From: Proteobacteria bacterium UBA1844
Lineage (GTDB): Bacteria > Pseudomonadota > Gammaproteobacteria > Steroidobacterales > Woeseiaceae
Assembly: GCA_002338615.1 (NCBI GenBank)
Contig: DDIS01000064.1
Coordinates: forward strand, 1-47,686
Length of the DNA stretch: 47,686 nucleotides
Direction: 5' to 3'
Shown: one piece after another, positions 46,640 to 47,686 of the stretch
Numbering within the stretch: position 1 is the stretch's first letter
How the letters are laid out: every line of letters starts with the position of its first letter
Program-made: the position numbers and the translations under genes
Notes under the pieces: model-generated
Databases searched by the model: none
Told to the model about the DNA's origin: nothing
What the model saw: only the letters and a program-made list of their open reading frames with translations

Positions 46640-47686
46640 ATGGCAAAAACGATGAGCACGGCGCTGGAGCAAAGAATCGCTGGACCATCGCAGCTCGCGG
46701 AGCTGGTTCAGATCGCTTTGGATGAAGCCAGAGCGCAGGGTGCCGACCAGGCGGAAGCGGCAGCCAGTCATGATGCCGGGTTGTCGGTAACAGCTCGCCT
46801 GGGCGCCGTGGAAAATCTCGAATACACGAATGACCGCGGCTTGTGGGTAACGGTTTACAAGGCAACGCAGAAGGGCAGCGCCAGCACTTCCGATATGAGT
46901 GCCGACGCAATTCGTGAAGCTGTGCAGAAAGCTTGTTCCTTTGCTGAGTACACAGCTCCCGACAAATATTCAGGGCTCGCCGATGCGGACCTGATGTGCA
47001 AGGAATTCCCCGAACTTGATCTGGACCACCCATGGCCGATTGATGCCGCCACGGGGATTGAATATGCGATCGAGTGCGAGGCCGCGGGCCTTGGCGTGGA
47101 TACCCGTATTCACAATAGTGAAGGCGCGACCGTGTCCTCCAACCGCGGAGCCCGGGCTTACGGCAACAGCCATGGTTTTATTGGTGGTCTCCGAAAGTCG
47201 AGCCACAGCGTCTCTTGCGCATTGCTCGCGGGTACAGATGGGGAAATGCAACGAGATTACTACTACACGGCGGCGCGCGACCCCGCTGAACTCGAGAATA
47301 TCGCGGCGGTTGGTCGCGAAGCCGGTCGGCGTACGGTCGCTCGACTCGGTGCGCAAAAAATCAAGACCACGCGCGCACCCGTTTTGTTCACGCCGGATGT
47401 TGCACGCGGCTTCATAGGCCATGCGATCGCGGCGGTCGCGGGGGGTGCGCAGTACCGGAAATCTTCGTTCCTGCTCGATGCAGTTGGCGAGAAAATATTC
47501 CCTGAGTTTGTGCGCATCGAAGAGCGGCCACATATTCCCAAGGCCATGGCCAGTGCAGCCTACGATGCCGAAGGCGTTGCAACCTATGATCGCGAAATCG
47601 TAACCGACGGCGTGCTGCGCGAGTACGTGCTGAGCAGTTACTCAGCGCGTCGGCTGGGGCTTGCGACCACCGCCAATGCCGGTGGT
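46640..47686 (+). CDS. pmbA: Metalloprotease PmbA (TldE), partial at the window edge
   Basis: The frame is open from the ATG at 46640 (MAKTMSTALEQR; an ATG at 46652 is an alternative) to the last base of the window: 349 codons with no stop, so the C-terminal quarter is missing. It encodes TldE, the non-catalytic partner of TldD. Family blocks seen are VTARLGAVENLEYTNDRGLWVTVYK, NSEGATVSSNRGARAYGNSHGF, VLFTPDVARGFIGHAIAAV and GVATYDREIVTDGVLREYVLSSYSARRLGLATTANAGG, given here as landmarks only in part. It lacks an HExxxH motif, as expected for TldE. It is divergent from darP. Confidence 0.95.
   Translation, partial: MAKTMSTALEQRIAGPSQLAELVQIALDEARAQGADQAEAAASHDAGLSVTARLGAVENLEYTNDRGLWVTVYKATQKGSASTSDMSADAIREAVQKACSFAEYTAPDKYSGLADADLMCKEFPELDLDHPWPIDAATGIEYAIECEAAGLGVDTRIHNSEGATVSSNRGARAYGNSHGFIGGLRKSSHSVSCALLAGTDGEMQRDYYYTAARDPAELENIAAVGREAGRRTVARLGAQKIKTTRAPVLFTPDVARGFIGHAIAAVAGGAQYRKSSFLLDAVGEKIFPEFVRIEERPHIPKAMASAAYDAEGVATYDREIVTDGVLREYVLSSYSARRLGLATTANAGG

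Overview
The window is a chromosomal segment of a gammaproteobacterium with fairly high GC. The best clues are gene blocks that keep the order seen in Pseudomonas and Escherichia: uvrA-MFS-ssb; miaB-phoH-ybeY-corC-lnt; leuS-lptE...holA-nadD-rsfS-rlmH-maf-rng-yhdP-nitrilase-tldD; and darP divergent from pmbA. The TolB_N/TPR proteins with an N-terminal SIYAELKRRN-type membrane segment, the frequent TTG starts and a GTAGGAGCGGC-type REP doublet would suit a marine or soil lineage near Woeseiales, Steroidobacterales or Xanthomonadales. That placement is inference; no rRNA or taxonomic marker comparison was possible.

Layout. 1-2750: the end of a GH15 glucoamylase and a lipoprotein M3 peptidase. 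2871-12186: uvrA, a divergent MFS exporter, two tandem TPR paralogues inserted where MFS would normally be followed directly by ssb, then ssb. 12212-17507: an accessory block of lower apparent GC with three exported proteins. Two are serine-active-site beta-lactamase/PBP-like hydrolases. Between them is a 960-residue protein with the domain order of plant glucan water dikinases (N-terminal module, phosphohistidine domain, C-terminal ATP-grasp). This is the most likely undescribed system here. 17630-26039: RNA modification, ribosome maturation and envelope lipoprotein genes (miaB, phoH, ybeY, corC, lnt), then leuS and lptE; ybeY carries an in-frame hairpin-repeat insertion. 26068-31510: a block separating lptE from holA, with a small zincin-like protein, two membrane proteins, a REP doublet, hisI, cysS, sufE, yidD and a Trm112-like gene.

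31507-42436: a dense, mostly overlapping run: holA, nadD, rsfS, rlmH, maf, rng, yhdP, a nitrilase-family gene, tldD. 42595-44378: a 56-residue small protein, a two-helix membrane protein and a GspA/ExeA-type ATPase fused to an FHA domain. 44467-46593 (minus): darP-purE-purK. 46640 to the end: pmbA (tldE), cut by the window edge; its partner tldD lies about 4 kb upstream.

Working together: tldD and pmbA encode the two halves of the TldD/E protease. phoH, ybeY, rsfS, rlmH, rng and darP all act on ribosomes or RNA. lnt and lptE build the outer envelope. uvrA and ssb handle DNA damage. No tRNA, rRNA, CRISPR array, insertion sequence or prophage gene was recognised. No stretch over 300 bases lacks a gene; the longest spacers are 13103-13302 (about 200 bases), 2692-2870 and 27913-28090.
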